Of a DNA stretch of 64,000 nt, positions 30,701 through 40,573 are shown in pieces. Under the pieces are notes generated by a model that searched no databases, was not told the origin of the DNA, and worked only from the letters and a program-made list of their open reading frames with translations. Within the stretch, counting starts at the first letter, position 1, and each line of letters starts with the position of its first letter. Source of the stretch: JBCBSP01 sp039819095 (lineage in GTDB: Bacteria > Pseudomonadota > Alphaproteobacteria > Caulobacterales > Maricaulaceae); assembly GCA_039819095.1 (NCBI GenBank), contig JBCBSP010000009.1, forward strand, positions 35,312-99,311, written 5' to 3'. The translations under genes and the position numbers were made by a program.

Positions 30701-31252
30701 GTGACGCTGGAGCTCCAGATAGAGCCGGTCGGGAAACGCCGCGGCCAGCCGGTCCAGCAGCGCTTCGGCCGGCCCCAGACGCCCGTCCACGATGAGCCGG
30801 TTGAGCGCCCCGTCAAACCCGCCGGTCAGACAGATCAGTCCCTCGTTGCGTTCCAGCAGAAGCTCAAGCGGAATATGGGCGGGGTCGGTCGCGGCCACAT
30901 CCAGATAGGCCGATGAAGACAGCGCCATGAGGTTCTGATAACCGGCCTCGTCCTGCGCCAGGACCACGATGACGCCGTCCGGGCCGCCGCGCTCGCCCGG
31001 GCGGGGCGGCTCCAGGCAGACGCTAAGCGTGCACCCGATGATTGGCTGAATACCCTTCCCGGCCAGCGTTTCGGAGAATTCCAGCGCGCCGAACAGATTA
31101 TTGGTATCCGTCAGACCGACCGCCGGCATGACGAAGCGCCGCGACAGCTCAGCGACATCCTTGATCTTCAGCGCGCCTTCCAGAAGCGAATACGGCGAGC
31201 GCGTGCGCAAATGCACAAAGGCCGTCGGGTCTGAAGCGGAGGGGTCCGTCAT
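27785..31252 (-). CDS. dnaE: DNA polymerase III alpha subunit
   Basis: DnaE is the catalytic subunit of the replicative polymerase. The 1155-residue protein (typical length about 1160) begins with the PHP domain ([19 protein letters not shown]). It continues with the palm, carrying the catalytic [16 protein letters not shown] near residue 405, then fingers, a tandem HhH region and an OB domain near the C-terminus ([15 protein letters not shown]). Conserved [14 protein letters not shown] and [13 protein letters not shown] are present. Its length and full PHP domain fit the replicative DnaE1 rather than the ImuC/DnaE2 mutagenesis enzyme. A small SOS-type gene lies 58 bases upstream in the same direction. 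Confidence 0.98.
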   Translation of the reverse strand: MTDPSASDPTAFVHLRTRSPYSLLEGALKIKDVAELSRRFVMPAVGLTDTNNLFGALEFSETLAGKGIQPIIGCTLSVCLEPPRPGERGGPDGVIVVLAQDEAGYQNLMALSSSAYLDVAATDPAHIPLELLLERNEGLICLTGGFDGALNRLIVDGRLGPAEALLDRLAAAFPDRLYLELQRHGRREDLIAEDWLVETAYARELPLVATNEPLFAEPAMHAAHDALLCISEGSFVSVDERRRVTAEHAFKSSGAMAERFSDLPEAIAATVDIARRCSFRPRTAAPILPSFPTEGGRDEAAELRARAMEGLEARLQKNEPAAARSEYEARLEHELSIIETMGFPGYFLIVSDFIQWAKRQGIPVGPGRGSGAGSLVAWVLTITDLDPLRFGLLFERFLNPERVSMPDFDVDFCQDRRGEVIRYVKERYGADRVAQIITFGTLQARAVVRDVGRVLQLPFGLVDRIAKLVPNNPAQPVTLAEAVNVEPKLQMMREEDEQVARLIDTALQLEGLFRNASTHAAGVVIGDRPLTELVPLYQDPRSDLPATQFNMKWVEPAGLVKFDFLGLKTLTVIARALDYIARSHEAVPDLDAQGFDDPATYALLASGASIGVFQLESSGMRDTLKKLKPDTIEDIIALISLYRPGPMKNIDVYVDRKFGREKPDYLHPDLEAVLKETFGVIIYQEQVMQIAQILSGYSLGEADLLRRAMGKKKKEEMDQQRARFLEGAEARSVHRDKANYIFDLVAEFAGYGFNKSHAAAYAVIAYQTAWLKANHPVAFLAALMSLDSANTDKLAMFFQEARRMGIKVAPPDVNASEADFAVDGNKIRYALGAVRNVGFAAMEHIVEIRKTDGPFRDIFDFAERVDPRHVNKRAFENLARAGAFDSLEPDRARALASAELLVALAQQAHSERESAQASLFGGPEQSASGLQRPSLPDIDPWDPVRRLDEELAAIGFYLSGHPLDDLADALARRGVVFHAALAQKAGEGAKAARVAGVVRRRQEKVSRRSGEKFAFLTLSDPTGEFEALVPPKVLREVREVLEPGSAIMLNAKLEEGDDQLRLICESADLIDPFAAEHAGQGLKIHIGGPDALEALRSRMERADARQEAARGPVHLVIRLPDGRAAELRLGERHAIDPAARAAMKAVAGVQAVETL

Positions 31253-31310
31253 TCGTACAATCCGTCAGCGTAGGGTCTGCTGCGGACGCTATCGCGCGGT
31301 GTTGAGCCCG

Positions 31311-31403
31311 TCAGCCGGTGAAGGCGGCGCTGAAAGTGAGCACCACGCCCATAAAGCCGAGAATGACGATGGCGGAGGTGGCGTCTTCAATGAGGCGGCG
31401 CAT
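31311..31403 (-). CDS. sidA: Small SOS membrane peptide, probable SidA-like division inhibitor
   Basis: This gene encodes a 30-residue peptide starting MRRLIEDATS. A hydrophobic membrane-spanning segment follows (AIVILGFMGVVLTFSAAF) and it ends in TG. The ATG at 31403 has GGAG 8 bases upstream. The promoter (31461-31490) carries two tandem LexA-type boxes. In Caulobacter, SidA is a 29-residue inner-membrane peptide made during the SOS response that stops division by acting on FtsW/FtsN; as I recall, its gene lies next to dnaE, as here. Size, topology, position and operators all fit. I cannot align it to SidA from memory, so orthology is an inference. It is co-directional with dnaE, with 58 bases between. 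Confidence 0.7.
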   Translation of the reverse strand: MRRLIEDATSAIVILGFMGVVLTFSAAFTG

Positions 31404-31440
31404 GGCTTAAACTCCGTAATATCTGGCGCTTGGAGCACCT

Positions 31441-31490
31441 ATTCCCGTTTTGTTCTCAGCTTTATATTCCTCTTTTGTTCTGCGCGTCAA
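31441..31490 (-). promoter_or_regulatory. SOS promoter with two LexA-type boxes (sidA-like gene)
   Basis: On the reverse strand TTGACG (31485-31490) is the -35 and TATAAA or ATATAA (31461-31467) is the -10, with 17-18 bases between. Box 1, GAACAAAAGAGGAAT (31466-31480), lies in the spacer. Box 2, GAACAAAACGGGAAT (31441-31455), lies just past the -10. Both match GAAC-N7-GAAC except for the last base (T for C) and are 25 bases apart. The rest of the gap, 31491-31604 after lolD, shows nothing I can assign. Confidence 0.75.
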
Positions 31491-31604
31491 GCCGGTTCCA
31501 GGAAATTTTTTGATGTGGAAAAACACCGGCCCGTTAAGGCGCATCGGCTTCAGGCGGTTTGGCGAACGCGAAAACTGGAGCCGGGGCCCGAAGCAGCGAG
31601 CGGG

Positions 31605-32291
31605 TTAACCCTGATAGGCCGTGATGCGCCCGTCCTGGAGCGTGACCACCCGGTCCATGCGTTCGGCGAGCGCAAGATTATGCGTCGCCACAAGCCCGGC
31701 CGATCCGAAGGCGCGGCAGGCTTCAGCCAGCGCCTCGAACACTTGATCTGAGGTGGCCGGGTCGAGATTGCCGGTGGGTTCGTCCGCAAGTAGAACCTTC
31801 GGCCTATTCACCAGCGCTCGGGCAATGGCGACGCGCTGCTGCTCGCCGCCGGACAGTTGCGGCGGACGGTGGCTCAGACGCTCAGCCAGGCCCAACTGGC
31901 TTAGGACCGCCTTGGCGTCATCACGAGCTTGGGCCCGGTTCGCGCCGGCGATGCGACGGGGCAAGGCGGCATTCTCAAGCGCATCAAGTTCGGGCAGCAA
32001 GTGATGGAACTGATAGACAAATCCCACCTCATTGCGCCGGAGCGCCGTGCGTTCGCGCTCTGAAAGCTTCAGCGCATCCTGACCGGCAAGATACACCTCG
32101 CCCGCATTGGGACGCTCCAGAAGCGCCGCAGCATGCAGCAGCGAGGACTTGCCCGAACCGGACGGCCCCACAAGGCCGACCAGCTCGCCGGAATGAATGT
32201 CGATATCGGCGCCGGTCAGCACCTGAAGCGTTTCGCCTTCGGTCTCATAGGTGCGGACCAGGCCGCGAATGGACAGCGCCGCATCACTCAT
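31605..32291 (-). CDS. lolD: Lipoprotein-releasing ABC transporter ATPase
   Basis: LolD powers release of outer-membrane lipoproteins from the inner membrane to LolA. The 228-residue ATPase has Walker [10 protein letters not shown], the Q-loop [17 protein letters not shown] (the LolD-type segment), signature [15 protein letters not shown] and Walker [13 protein letters not shown]. It overlaps the end of lolC by 8 bases, and with it forms the transporter core. Related MacB-type ATPases are similar, but the neighbour decides the call. Confidence 0.93.
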   Translation of the reverse strand: MSDAALSIRGLVRTYETEGETLQVLTGADIDIHSGELVGLVGPSGSGKSSLLHAAALLERPNAGEVYLAGQDALKLSERERTALRRNEVGFVYQFHHLLPELDALENAALPRRIAGANRAQARDDAKAVLSQLGLAERLSHRPPQLSGGEQQRVAIARALVNRPKVLLADEPTGNLDPATSDQVFEALAEACRAFGSAGLVATHNLALAERMDRVVTLQDGRITAYQG

Positions 32292-33633
32292 AGCGAAGCG
32301 CCTCCACCGGATCGAGACGGCTCGCCCGCCAGGAGGGCGGCAGGGTCGCCAGCAGCGACATGGCGAAGGCGAACACCGTCACATAGACCAGCTCGCCCCA
32401 ATCGATCCGCGCCGGCAGGCGGTAGAGGTAGTAGACTTCCGGATCGAACACGTTCACGCCGGTCACCAGCGCGATGAAATCCTGGATCGGGCCGATATTG
32501 GCCACCACGATCAGACCCACCAGAATGCCCGCCGCAGCGCCCAGCACGCCGATCATGGTCCCCGCGATCAGGAAGACGCGCATCACCGCCCCGCGCGAGG
32601 CGCCCATGGTGCGCAGAATGGCGATGTCCCGGCTCTTATTCTTCACCAGCATCACCAGCCCGGAAATGATGTTCAGCGTGGCGATGGCGATGATGATCGA
32701 CAGGATGAGGCGCATCGCCGTGCGCTCCACCTGAAGCGCGGTCCAGAAGGACTGGTTCTGTCTTCGCCAGTCGAAAATGATCGAGCCGGGCGGCGCGAAC
32801 TCGCGAATGGCCGCCGCCACCGGGTCCGGCGCGGACGGGTCCTCGACGCGCACATCGATATAGTCGCCGTCCGGGGGCTTGTTGAAGAAAAGCGCTGCCT
32901 GTTCGAACGGCATGAAGAGCAGAATTTCATCGACCTGCTGCACGCCAACGGAAACCACCGCCCCGACCCGGTAGACCTTGCGCCGGGGCAGCTGGCCGAA
33001 GGCCGTAGAGGCGCCGCCGGGGCTCAGCAGGGTGACCTCATCGCCGGCGCCAACACCAAGCTGGCTCGCCATGCCGGAGCCCATCAGGACGATGTCTCCG
33101 CCATTGCGGCCCTCGCCGAAGCCTTCGATCGAGCCTTGCACAAGCCCGCCTCCGGCCGGCCCCGCCTCACCTTCCCCGGTGACCAGATCAAACTGAGCGA
33201 GATCCTGCGGGTTTACCCCGACAACACCGGCGAAGGCCGCGCCGCTGATCGCGCTGACCAGGCCCTGGCCCTGAATGATGGGACTCGCCTGACGCACGCC
33301 GTCCACGCCGCGGATGCGCTCTGATAGCCGCGCGGTCTCTTCGGCGGTGAGCTGTTCGGTGAAGACATAGACATGGGCCTGAACGCCCAGAAGCCGGGTC
33401 AGGAGCTCGTGGCGGAACCCGTTCATCACCGACATGACGACGATCAAGGCCGCGACCGCCAGCATGATGGCGAAGAAGGAGATCGCCGAGATCAGCGTCA
33501 CACCGCCATGGCGCCGGCGAGAGCGCAGATAGCGCCAGGCCAGCATGAACTCAAAACCGCTGAAAGCTCCGGCGCCACGCGGTGCTTCAGCAGAAGGCGT
33601 GCGGCCCGGCTCCGCCTGCGCGCCCGCCGTCAC
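32284..33633 (-). CDS. lolC: Lipoprotein-releasing system permease LolC/E
   Basis: This is the membrane subunit of the Lol exporter. The 449-residue protein has a Pro/Ala-rich N-terminus (about 25 residues) and a first membrane helix (about 45-70, with [22 protein letters not shown]). A large periplasmic domain (about 75-310) follows, then three C-terminal helices of the FtsX fold. Alphaproteobacteria commonly encode one LolC/E protein (LolF-like) forming a homodimer, so LolC versus LolE is not meaningful here. Its start overlaps the proS stop by 4 bases. Confidence 0.92.
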   Translation of the reverse strand: MTAGAQAEPGRTPSAEAPRGAGAFSGFEFMLAWRYLRSRRRHGGVTLISAISFFAIMLAVAALIVVMSVMNGFRHELLTRLLGVQAHVYVFTEQLTAEETARLSERIRGVDGVRQASPIIQGQGLVSAISGAAFAGVVGVNPQDLAQFDLVTGEGEAGPAGGGLVQGSIEGFGEGRNGGDIVLMGSGMASQLGVGAGDEVTLLSPGGASTAFGQLPRRKVYRVGAVVSVGVQQVDEILLFMPFEQAALFFNKPPDGDYIDVRVEDPSAPDPVAAAIREFAPPGSIIFDWRRQNQSFWTALQVERTAMRLILSIIIAIATLNIISGLVMLVKNKSRDIAILRTMGASRGAVMRVFLIAGTMIGVLGAAAGILVGLIVVANIGPIQDFIALVTGVNVFDPEVYYLYRLPARIDWGELVYVTVFAFAMSLLATLPPSWRASRLDPVEALRYE

Positions 33634-34961
33634 AGGAAGGCCCCGTCCGCGATGCGCGCGACCGCGTCCTCGACGCTCAGCTCCACACGCTCGCCAGTGG
33701 CGCGCACCTTCACTTCAGCCTTGCCTTCTTTCAGCCCGCGCGGACCGATGATGAGCTGAACAGGAAGCCCGATCAGATCCATCGTGGCGAATTTCGCGCC
33801 GCCGCGCTCAGCGGTATCGTCGAGCAGCGGTTCACGGCCGGCTTCGGTCAATTTGGCGTAGGCCGAAGCGCATGCCGCATCAGTCGCCTCATCGCCGGCT
33901 TTCAGATTGATGATGCCGACGCCGAACGGCGCCACCTCCTGCGGCCAGACGCAGCCGGCCTCATCGTGATGCGCCTCGATGATGGCGCCGACCAGGCGCG
34001 ACACGCCCACGCCATAGGACCCCATATGCACCGGGCGCTCCTGCCCATCGGAATGGGCGACCAGCGCCTTCATCGGGTCGGAGTATTTCTCGCCGAAATA
34101 GAAGATATGGCCGACCTCGATGCCGCGCGCGCTCAGGCGTCGCTCTTCAGGAACCTCGGCCTCGAACCGGGCCGCGTCATGCATCTCGTCGGTGGCGGCG
34201 TAGAGCGCCGTGCGCTGATCGACCAGCGGCTGAAGATCGCCGTCAAAGTCAACGCCGACGCCGGGCGCGCCCATCTCCACCAGACTGGAATCGCAGAACA
34301 CCTCGCTCTCGCCGGTTTCGGCCAGAATGATGAATTCATGGCTGAGATCGCCGCCGATCGGTCCGGTGTCGGCGCGCATCGGCACCGATTTCAGCCCCAT
34401 GCGCGCGAACGTATTCAGATAGGCGATGAACATGCGGTTATAGGAGCGTCGCGCCGCCGCCTCATCGACATCGAAGGAATAGGCGTCCTTCATCAGAAAC
34501 TCGCGCCCGCGCATCACCCCGAAGCGAGGCCGGATCTCGTCGCGGAATTTCCACTGGATGTGATAGAGCAGTTTCGGCAAGTCCTTGTAGGACTTCACGG
34601 ACGCGCGGAAGATCTCGGTGATCATCTCCTCATTGGTCGGTCCGTAGAGCAGATCGCGCTCATGGCGATCGATGATGCGCAGCATCTCCTTGCCATAGCC
34701 GTCATAGCGCCCGCTCTCGCGCCACAGATCGGCCGGCTGAAGCGTGGGCATGAGCATTTCCGCCGCCCCGGCGCGGTCCTGCTCCTCGCGAACGATCTGT
34801 TCGATCTTTTTCAGAACCCGGAAGCCGAGCGGTAGCCAAGCATAGATGCCGGCGGCCTCCTGGCGAACCATGCCGGCGCGCAGCATCAGCCTGTGCGAGA
34901 CGATCTTCGCCTCGCCAGGGGTTTCCTTCAGAACAGGCAGAAAGAAGCGGGACAGGCGCAT
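33630..34961 (-). CDS. proS: Prolyl-tRNA synthetase, short alphaproteobacterial type
   Basis: ProS charges tRNA-Pro. From the ATG at 34961, with AAGAAAG upstream, it is 443 residues. Class II motifs are visible: the N-terminal [29 protein letters not shown] (motif 2 region), [19 protein letters not shown] and [14 protein letters not shown] (motif 3). The large INS editing domain of E. coli ProS (total about 570) is reduced, as in the usual alphaproteobacterial enzyme, so Ala mis-charging may be corrected in trans. The frame stays open a few codons further upstream to a TTG, which I reject. Confidence 0.95.
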   Translation of the reverse strand: MRLSRFFLPVLKETPGEAKIVSHRLMLRAGMVRQEAAGIYAWLPLGFRVLKKIEQIVREEQDRAGAAEMLMPTLQPADLWRESGRYDGYGKEMLRIIDRHERDLLYGPTNEEMITEIFRASVKSYKDLPKLLYHIQWKFRDEIRPRFGVMRGREFLMKDAYSFDVDEAAARRSYNRMFIAYLNTFARMGLKSVPMRADTGPIGGDLSHEFIILAETGESEVFCDSSLVEMGAPGVGVDFDGDLQPLVDQRTALYAATDEMHDAARFEAEVPEERRLSARGIEVGHIFYFGEKYSDPMKALVAHSDGQERPVHMGSYGVGVSRLVGAIIEAHHDEAGCVWPQEVAPFGVGIINLKAGDEATDAACASAYAKLTEAGREPLLDDTAERGGAKFATMDLIGLPVQLIIGPRGLKEGKAEVKVRATGERVELSVEDAVARIADGAFL

Positions 34962-35060
34962 GATCAGGCTTTCTTGCAAGGCGGAGCGGAACGCAAACCA
35001 GCTTTAGACCGGCCCGCGCAGACCACGCAAGACGAGCCGGGCCGATCCGGCGAAATGCGC

Positions 35061-35417
35061 TCAGCTCTGCGGAACGAATTGCGGGCCGAAGGGGATGGTG
35101 TCCAGGCTGACCAACCCGAATTCCCACAGGATGAAATAGACCATCCACACCGCGCTGGTGATGACCGTGGTCAGCCAGGCCTTCTGACCCAGCTGCGGAT
35201 CCTCCGGCGCGCCGGGCTCGGACCCCGGCACGATCTCGCCGCTCTCGTGCTGGCCGCGAATACGCTGGGGCAGAACGACGAAGAGCACGGTCCACCAAGT
35301 GATGAGAAACACCACGATGCCGGTGACGAAGCCCACACCCTGATCGGGCAGGAAGAGCTGTGCGATCCACAGGACGATCACAAGCGCGAACAGCGCCCGT
35401 TGCAGGTTCAGGATCAC
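35061..35417 (-). CDS. DUF1467 family membrane protein
   Basis: This is a 118-residue protein with three hydrophobic stretches. The first two lie near the N-terminus (about 8-25 and 30-52, ending WWTVLFVVLPQ), and a third follows a Gly/Pro/Glu-rich loop (AWLTTVITSAVWMVYFILWEFG). The pattern of two helices, a PQR-containing loop and a third helix is that of DUF1467, found beside mce and proS in alphaproteobacteria. The function is unknown. It overlaps the mce stop by 4 bases. Confidence 0.85.
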   Translation of the reverse strand: MILNLQRALFALVIVLWIAQLFLPDQGVGFVTGIVVFLITWWTVLFVVLPQRIRGQHESGEIVPGSEPGAPEDPQLGQKAWLTTVITSAVWMVYFILWEFGLVSLDTIPFGPQFVPQS

Positions 35418-35854
35418 GGCTTGCTCCCGCCATCGTAAAGCGCCGGGTCCTGCATCAGCTCGATCAGTACGCCGCCGGTATTCTTCGGGTGCACGAAAAT
35501 GACCGGCACGCCATGCGCTCCGATATAGGGCTCGCCGGTTCCCAGAACAGTCGCCCCGCGCGCCAGCATGGCGTCACGCGCCGCTTCAATGTCCGGGACT
35601 TCAAAGCACATATGGTGCTGGCCGCCCTTGGGGTTCTTCTCCAGGAATTTATGGATCGGACTCGCCTCGCCCAGCGGCTCGATCAGCTCGATCTGCATGT
35701 TGGGAACCGACACGAAGACCACGCGCACGCCCAGATGAGGAAAATCCTTCGGCTCGGTGGCGTCCGCCGCGCCGTACAGGTCGGCATAGACGCCAGCCGC
35801 TGCGAGGACATCCGGCGTTGCGACGCCGACATGGTTCAAACGTCCGATCTTCAT
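35414..35854 (-). CDS. mce: Methylmalonyl-CoA epimerase
   Basis: The enzyme interconverts (R)- and (S)-methylmalonyl-CoA in propionyl-CoA use. The ATG at 35854 has GGAGG 8 bases upstream and gives 146 residues. The vicinal oxygen chelate fold is marked by KIGRLNHVGVATPD (metal His), VSVPNMQIELIEPLG, HHMCFEVPD and VLIELMQDP (metal Glu), all typical of the epimerase. The longer open frame upstream overlaps the RNase J gene and is rejected. Confidence 0.93.
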   Translation of the reverse strand: MKIGRLNHVGVATPDVLAAAGVYADLYGAADATEPKDFPHLGVRVVFVSVPNMQIELIEPLGEASPIHKFLEKNPKGGQHHMCFEVPDIEAARDAMLARGATVLGTGEPYIGAHGVPVIFVHPKNTGGVLIELMQDPALYDGGSKP

Positions 35855-35865
35855 CACCCGGCCTC

Positions 35866-37539
35866 CTAAACCACCAGAACCATGGCTTCCACGATGGGTT
35901 TCTTGCCCCATACGCGATTGGCTTCGCGGCGCACCGCGCGGCGCACCGCTTCTTCCATCGCATCTTCATCGCGCCGGTCGCGCCGACCCAGCTTGTCGAT
36001 CGCCTTTTCAGCGGTGTCGGCGAGCTGATCGAGGAAGGCTTCCACCGAAAGATCTGCGTCTTCGGGCAGGCCGACCCCGCGTACATCCGGGCCGGAGACG
36101 ATCTCGCCGGAACCATCGACCGTGAGCGCAATCGCGATCATGCCGGAATAGGCGAGCTTGCGCCGTTCGCGCATGGTCTCGCTCTCGGCGTCGATCTGGA
36201 AATTGCCGTCCTGATAGAGCCGGCCGGCAGGCGTCTCGTCGATGATCTGAGCGCCGTCGGCGTTCATCGCGATCAGCGAGCCGTTATGCGGAGCCAGCGC
36301 CTGCGGGACCTGCAGCGATTTGGCGAACGCGGCGTGTTCCAGAAGGTGGCGGCGTTCGCCGTGAACCGGAATGGCGATCTGGGGCTTGGCCCAGGCGTAC
36401 ATCTGGCGCAGCTCATCGCGGCACGGGTGGCCGGAGACGTGGATATGACGATCGCGCTCGGTGATGATCTCAACCCCGCGTGCAGCGAGCTTGTTCATCA
36501 GATCAAAAATCCCCCGCTCATTGCCCGGGATGATGCGCGAGGAGAAGATCACCGTATCGCCCGATGACAGTGTGACATTGCGGTGATTGCCTTCGGCGAT
36601 GCGGGTCAGCGCCGCGCGCGGCTCGCCCTGAGAACCGGTGCACAGGTACAGGACTTTCTCCGGCGGAAAGTATCCCGCCTCTTCCTCGTCCAGGAAGGGC
36701 GCGCAATCATCCAGCAGTCCCACCGCCTTGGCCGCCGTCGTCATGCGATGCATGGACCGACCGACCAGGCAGACCCGCCGATCATTGGCCTCAGCCGCCT
36801 TAAGCGCAGTGTGAAGCCGGGCCACGTTTGATGCAAAGGCGGCGATCGCGACGCGGCCGGTCTGTTCGCCGACCAGCTTGGTCAGATTGGCGCGCACGCC
36901 CGCCTCGGACCCGGACTCGCCCTCGGAGAAGACATTCGTGCTGTCGCACACCATGGCGAGGACGCCTTCCTCACCGATGGCTTCCAGCGCCGCCACGTCT
37001 GTCTTCTTGCCGATGAGTGGTTCCGGGTCGATCTTCCAGTCGCCGGTATGCAACACCAGGCCCGCCGGAGTGCGGATGGCCAACCCGTTCGGCTCCGGGA
37101 TAGAGTGGGTCAGCGTGACCATTTCCAGATCGAACGGGCCGATATCAAAGCGCGCGCCAAGCGCGACCTCGCGCAGCGTCACCTCGCCCAGCAGCCCTTC
37201 CTCGGCCAGCCGGTCGCGGACAAGCCAGGCCGTGAAGGGTGTGGCGTAGATCGGGCAGCGCAGCCGGCGCCACAACCGCGCCACCGCGCCCATATGGTCC
37301 TCGTGAGCATGGGTCAGAACGATGGCTTTGAGCTGGTGCTTGCGCTCCTCGATATAGCGGATGTCCGGCATGATGATGTCCACGCCCGGCGTGGACAGAT
37401 CCCCAAAGGTGACGCCGCAATCGACCATGACCCAGGCGCGATCCTCTTCCGGCCCGTAGCCATAGAGGTTCAAATTCATGCCGATTTCGTCAGAGCCCCC
37501 GAGGGGCAGAAAATAGAGCGTGTCTTGCGCGTTTTTCAC
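35866..37539 (-). CDS. rnj: Ribonuclease J
   Basis: RNase J is a 5'-3' exo- and endoribonuclease for mRNA decay and rRNA 5' maturation. The 557-residue protein is a metallo-beta-lactamase of the beta-CASP group. It has THAHEDHMG (76-84), a following HTGDWK, the beta-CASP region with [15 protein letters not shown], and [14 protein letters not shown]. The C-terminal domain is shorter and more divergent. Its stop leaves 11 bases before the mce start, and its start overlaps the coaX stop by 4. Confidence 0.96.
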   Translation of the reverse strand: MKNAQDTLYFLPLGGSDEIGMNLNLYGYGPEEDRAWVMVDCGVTFGDLSTPGVDIIMPDIRYIEERKHQLKAIVLTHAHEDHMGAVARLWRRLRCPIYATPFTAWLVRDRLAEEGLLGEVTLREVALGARFDIGPFDLEMVTLTHSIPEPNGLAIRTPAGLVLHTGDWKIDPEPLIGKKTDVAALEAIGEEGVLAMVCDSTNVFSEGESGSEAGVRANLTKLVGEQTGRVAIAAFASNVARLHTALKAAEANDRRVCLVGRSMHRMTTAAKAVGLLDDCAPFLDEEEAGYFPPEKVLYLCTGSQGEPRAALTRIAEGNHRNVTLSSGDTVIFSSRIIPGNERGIFDLMNKLAARGVEIITERDRHIHVSGHPCRDELRQMYAWAKPQIAIPVHGERRHLLEHAAFAKSLQVPQALAPHNGSLIAMNADGAQIIDETPAGRLYQDGNFQIDAESETMRERRKLAYSGMIAIALTVDGSGEIVSGPDVRGVGLPEDADLSVEAFLDQLADTAEKAIDKLGRRDRRDEDAMEEAVRRAVRREANRVWGKKPIVEAMVLVV

Positions 37540-38315
37540 GCTGGTCCGCCTTCGTTCAAGCGCCAGATTTCCAGCAATCCGCGAATGGTGAGATCGGGAT
37601 CGTAGTGATCGATCGTTCGCGCCGAACCCTCGAACAGGGAGGCGACGCCGCCCGTGGCGATCACTGTCATGGGCTCGCCGTACTCCGCCTTGAGCCTGCC
37701 TACAAGCCCGTCGATCAGATCGATATAGCCCCAGAACACGCCGGACTGCATGGCGCCAACCGTATCCTTGCCAAGCACGCGCTGCGGTTTTTCGATCGCG
37801 ATGCGCGGCAGGCGGGCGGCCGCCTGATGCAGGGCCTGCATGGACAGATTGATGCCCGGCGCGATCACCCCGCCCTCGAACACGCCATCCTTGGACAGGA
37901 CGTCGAACGTCGTTGCGGTCCCTGAATCCACGATGATCAGCGCGCCGGAATACTTCACCCGGCAGCCCAGCGCATTGACCAGACGGTCCGCGCCGGCCTC
38001 CTGCGGGCGGGGCAGATTCACCCGGACGCCCAGATCAACATCGAGATCGCCCACGACGATGGGCTCGGTCCCCAGATATCGCCGCGCCAGATTGCGCAGG
38101 TTGAACAGCGATTGCGGCACCACCGACGAAATCACGCAGGCTTCAAGATCATCAAAGCTAAGCTCTGACAGCGCCATGAGCTGGGAGAGCCAGACCGCGT
38201 ACTCATCCGCGGTTCGGGTGGTGTGGGTCGCCGCGCGCCATTGCGCGCGCCAGTCCCCGCCGTCATGAACCGCGAACAGCGTATTGGTGTTTCCGACATC
38301 GATGACCAGAAGCAT
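37536..38315 (-). CDS. coaX: Type III pantothenate kinase
   Basis: CoaX phosphorylates pantothenate in CoA synthesis. From the ATG at 38315, which has AAGGAGG ideally placed, it is 259 residues. It has the N-terminal phosphate loop [21 protein letters not shown] with the catalytic Asp, [12 protein letters not shown] and [10 protein letters not shown], the classic CoaX signature set. The neighbour birA is a common partner. In-frame codons upstream to 38342 lack a ribosome site. Confidence 0.96.
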   Translation of the reverse strand: MLLVIDVGNTNTLFAVHDGGDWRAQWRAATHTTRTADEYAVWLSQLMALSELSFDDLEACVISSVVPQSLFNLRNLARRYLGTEPIVVGDLDVDLGVRVNLPRPQEAGADRLVNALGCRVKYSGALIIVDSGTATTFDVLSKDGVFEGGVIAPGINLSMQALHQAAARLPRIAIEKPQRVLGKDTVGAMQSGVFWGYIDLIDGLVGRLKAEYGEPMTVIATGGVASLFEGSARTIDHYDPDLTIRGLLEIWRLNEGGPA

Positions 38316-38342
38316 CGAGGCCTCCTTGGACCGCTCCGCCAA

Positions 38343-39080
38343 TCAGGGCGCAGATGGAAAGAAAACGTCTCCGGCAGAGATGAAGCGTCTGTCGCCGCCG
38401 GGCAAGTCCAGTCGCAGCGCGCCGTCCGGCCCCAGATCGGCGAACACCCCGCTTAACGTCTCGTCCTGAAGCCGCACCTCACAACGCTCTCCAAGCCCGT
38501 GCGCACGCGCCAGCCAGGCTTCACGGATGGGGGCGAACCCCTCGCGCGACCAGCGCGCGCGCCAATGCTCAAAGGCGTCAGCGAGAATGGAGACCGCGCG
38601 CTCAGGCGTCACTTCGCCGCCCAGCGCGGTGAGATCAGTGGTCGGCCGCTCAGACTCCTCAGGGTGGTGCGCCAGATTGATTCCGACGCCGACCGCGAGC
38701 CAGAGCCCGCCGCCCGGCGCATCGCCGGACTCAAGCAGAAGCCCGGCGAGCTTCCTGCCGTCCGCAAGCACGTCATTCGGCCATTTCAGCTTCACGCGCG
38801 TCGGGTCGATGGCCGCATCGGCGACCGCCGCCGCACTCAGCGCCGTCGCGAAAGACAGCTGGGCGGCTTCTCGCGGCGCGGCGTTCAGCACGAACAGGCC
38901 GGTGGCGAACAGATTGCCGCTCTGACTGACCCAGGCGCGCCCTCGCCGGCCCCGCCCGGCGGTCTGAACATCGGCGCGCAGCCAGAGCGGGCCGCGTTCA
39001 CCGGCCATGACGCGCCGGCGCGCCTCCTCATTGGTGGAGTCCAGCTCGGCGAAGTGCTCGATACGGATCAAGGAGGACAA
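38343..39080 (-). CDS. birA: Biotin-[acetyl-CoA-carboxylase] ligase
   Basis: BirA attaches biotin to the acetyl-CoA carboxylase carrier protein. The 245-residue protein has the catalytic biotin-binding segment GRGRRGRAWVSQSGNLFATG and VKLKWPNDVLADGRKLAGLLLE, then the small C-terminal domain. The DNA-binding HTH of E. coli BirA is absent, so it should be a ligase only. The likely start is a TTG at 39080 with GGGAGG upstream, directly abutting the nuoN stop. This ties biotin ligase translation to the end of the nuo operon. Confidence 0.93.
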   Translation of the reverse strand: MSSLIRIEHFAELDSTNEEARRRVMAGERGPLWLRADVQTAGRGRRGRAWVSQSGNLFATGLFVLNAAPREAAQLSFATALSAAAVADAAIDPTRVKLKWPNDVLADGRKLAGLLLESGDAPGGGLWLAVGVGINLAHHPEESERPTTDLTALGGEVTPERAVSILADAFEHWRARWSREGFAPIREAWLARAHGLGERCEVRLQDETLSGVFADLGPDGALRLDLPGGDRRFISAGDVFFPSAP

Positions 39081-40535
39081 TCAGCCTCCCGACAGCGCAC
39101 CGCCGGCCTGCACCGCCTGGGCGATGACCAGCGCCACGAAGGGCAGGAGCACAACGGTCGACAGCCCCGCCAGACGCGTCACCAGCGCCACCCCCGCCGG
39201 CGCAGCCTCGAACGTCGCCTGGGGTTCATCGAACCACATCACCTTGACGACTTTCAGATAATACGCCGCGGAAATGACCGAGAAGAGCGCCGCGACAATG
39301 GCCAGCCAAAGCAATCCGCCATCCAGCGCCGCATAGAAGACGAAGAGCTTGCCGAAAAAGCCGACAAAGAAAGGAATACCGCCAATGGAGAACAGCACCG
39401 CGGTCATGGTCCAGCCCATGCCCGGGCGGGTCTGCGCCAACCCGGCGAGATCCTCAATCTGCTCCACCATCCCGTCAGAGCGCCGCATCGACACGATCAC
39501 GCCGAACGCGCCCAGCACGCCGACGACATAAAGCGTCATGAACAGCAGGACCGCCCACAGCCCGATCTGGGTTCCCGCCGCCAGCGCAACGAGCGCATAG
39601 CCCATATTGCCGATCGAGGAATAAGCCATCAGGCGTTTGATATTGGTCTGAACCAGAGCGCCGAACGATCCGATCGCCATCGACAGAATGGCCAGGAGGA
39701 TGATGATCTGCTGCCAGTCGGCAACCATGGGCCCGAACGGCTCGATCAGGACGCGCGCCAACAGCACCATGGCGGCAAGCTTGGGCGCAGTTGCAAAGAA
39801 GGCGGCGACCGGCGTCGGCGCGCCTTCATAGACGTCCGGCGTCCACATGTGGAAGGGCGCTGCGGAGATCTTGAAGGCCAGGCCGGAGACCACGAAGACC
39901 AGGCCGAACAACAGCCCGACATTGGCGCCGCCCGCTCCGGCGGCGGCGGCGATGGCGCCGAACTCGGTGGAACCGGAGAAGCCGTATACGAGCGAGGCGC
40001 CATAGAGCAGCAGCCCTGACGACAGCGCGCCCAGTACGAAATATTTCAGCCCGGCTTCGGATGCCCGCAGCGAATCACGGTTGAAGGCGGCCATGATGTA
40101 GAGCGCCAGAGATTGCAGCTCGAGGCCCAGATAAAGCGTGATGAGATCATTGGCGCTGACCATGATCGCCATGCCGGTCGCCGCCAGCACCATCAGCACC
40201 GGATACTCGAAGCGGGAGAGCTTCTCTGTTTCCATATACTTGGCCGCCAGCAGAAGCGCGGCGATGGAGGCGGCGAAGATGACAGCTTTGGCATAGAGCG
40301 CCAGATCGTCCATCACAAAGGCCGATTTGAAGGCGAGCCCGCCTTCCCCGGTCAGGAAGAGCGCCGCACCGATCGCGCCCAGCAGAACGAAGATCGACAG
40401 GGTGGTGACCAGGCGCGCTGCGCGCTGATCGCCGCGCACAAAAGCACCCACCATGAGAAGCGCCATCGCCCCGATCGACAGGATCAGCTCCGGGGCGAGA
40501 AGCGGAAGGTCAGCTAAGAGCTCGGTCGCGGTCAT
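39081..40535 (-). CDS. nuoN: NADH-quinone oxidoreductase subunit N
   Basis: NuoN is one of three antiporter-like proton-pumping subunits of complex I. The 484-residue protein has about 14 membrane helices of the Mrp antiporter fold, with the conserved ELQSLALYIM glutamate region, KYFVLGALSSGLLLYG, FKISAAPFHMWTPDVYEGAPTP and a lysine-bearing NIKRLMAYSSIGNMGY. It is the last nuo gene. birA follows without a gap. Confidence 0.97.
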   Translation of the reverse strand: MTATELLADLPLLAPELILSIGAMALLMVGAFVRGDQRAARLVTTLSIFVLLGAIGAALFLTGEGGLAFKSAFVMDDLALYAKAVIFAASIAALLLAAKYMETEKLSRFEYPVLMVLAATGMAIMVSANDLITLYLGLELQSLALYIMAAFNRDSLRASEAGLKYFVLGALSSGLLLYGASLVYGFSGSTEFGAIAAAAGAGGANVGLLFGLVFVVSGLAFKISAAPFHMWTPDVYEGAPTPVAAFFATAPKLAAMVLLARVLIEPFGPMVADWQQIIILLAILSMAIGSFGALVQTNIKRLMAYSSIGNMGYALVALAAGTQIGLWAVLLFMTLYVVGVLGAFGVIVSMRRSDGMVEQIEDLAGLAQTRPGMGWTMTAVLFSIGGIPFFVGFFGKLFVFYAALDGGLLWLAIVAALFSVISAAYYLKVVKVMWFDEPQATFEAAPAGVALVTRLAGLSTVVLLPFVALVIAQAVQAGGALSGG

Positions 40536-40573
40536 CAGCGGTCAGCCTTGCATGCGGTGTCGGACGGCGCGGG

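Noticed and set aside
38499..40019. Long plus-strand open frame (506 codons) opposite birA and nuoN
   Set aside because: Its product is Arg/Gln/His-rich with no family signal, and both genes on the other strand are certain. It is an antisense artefact of high GC.
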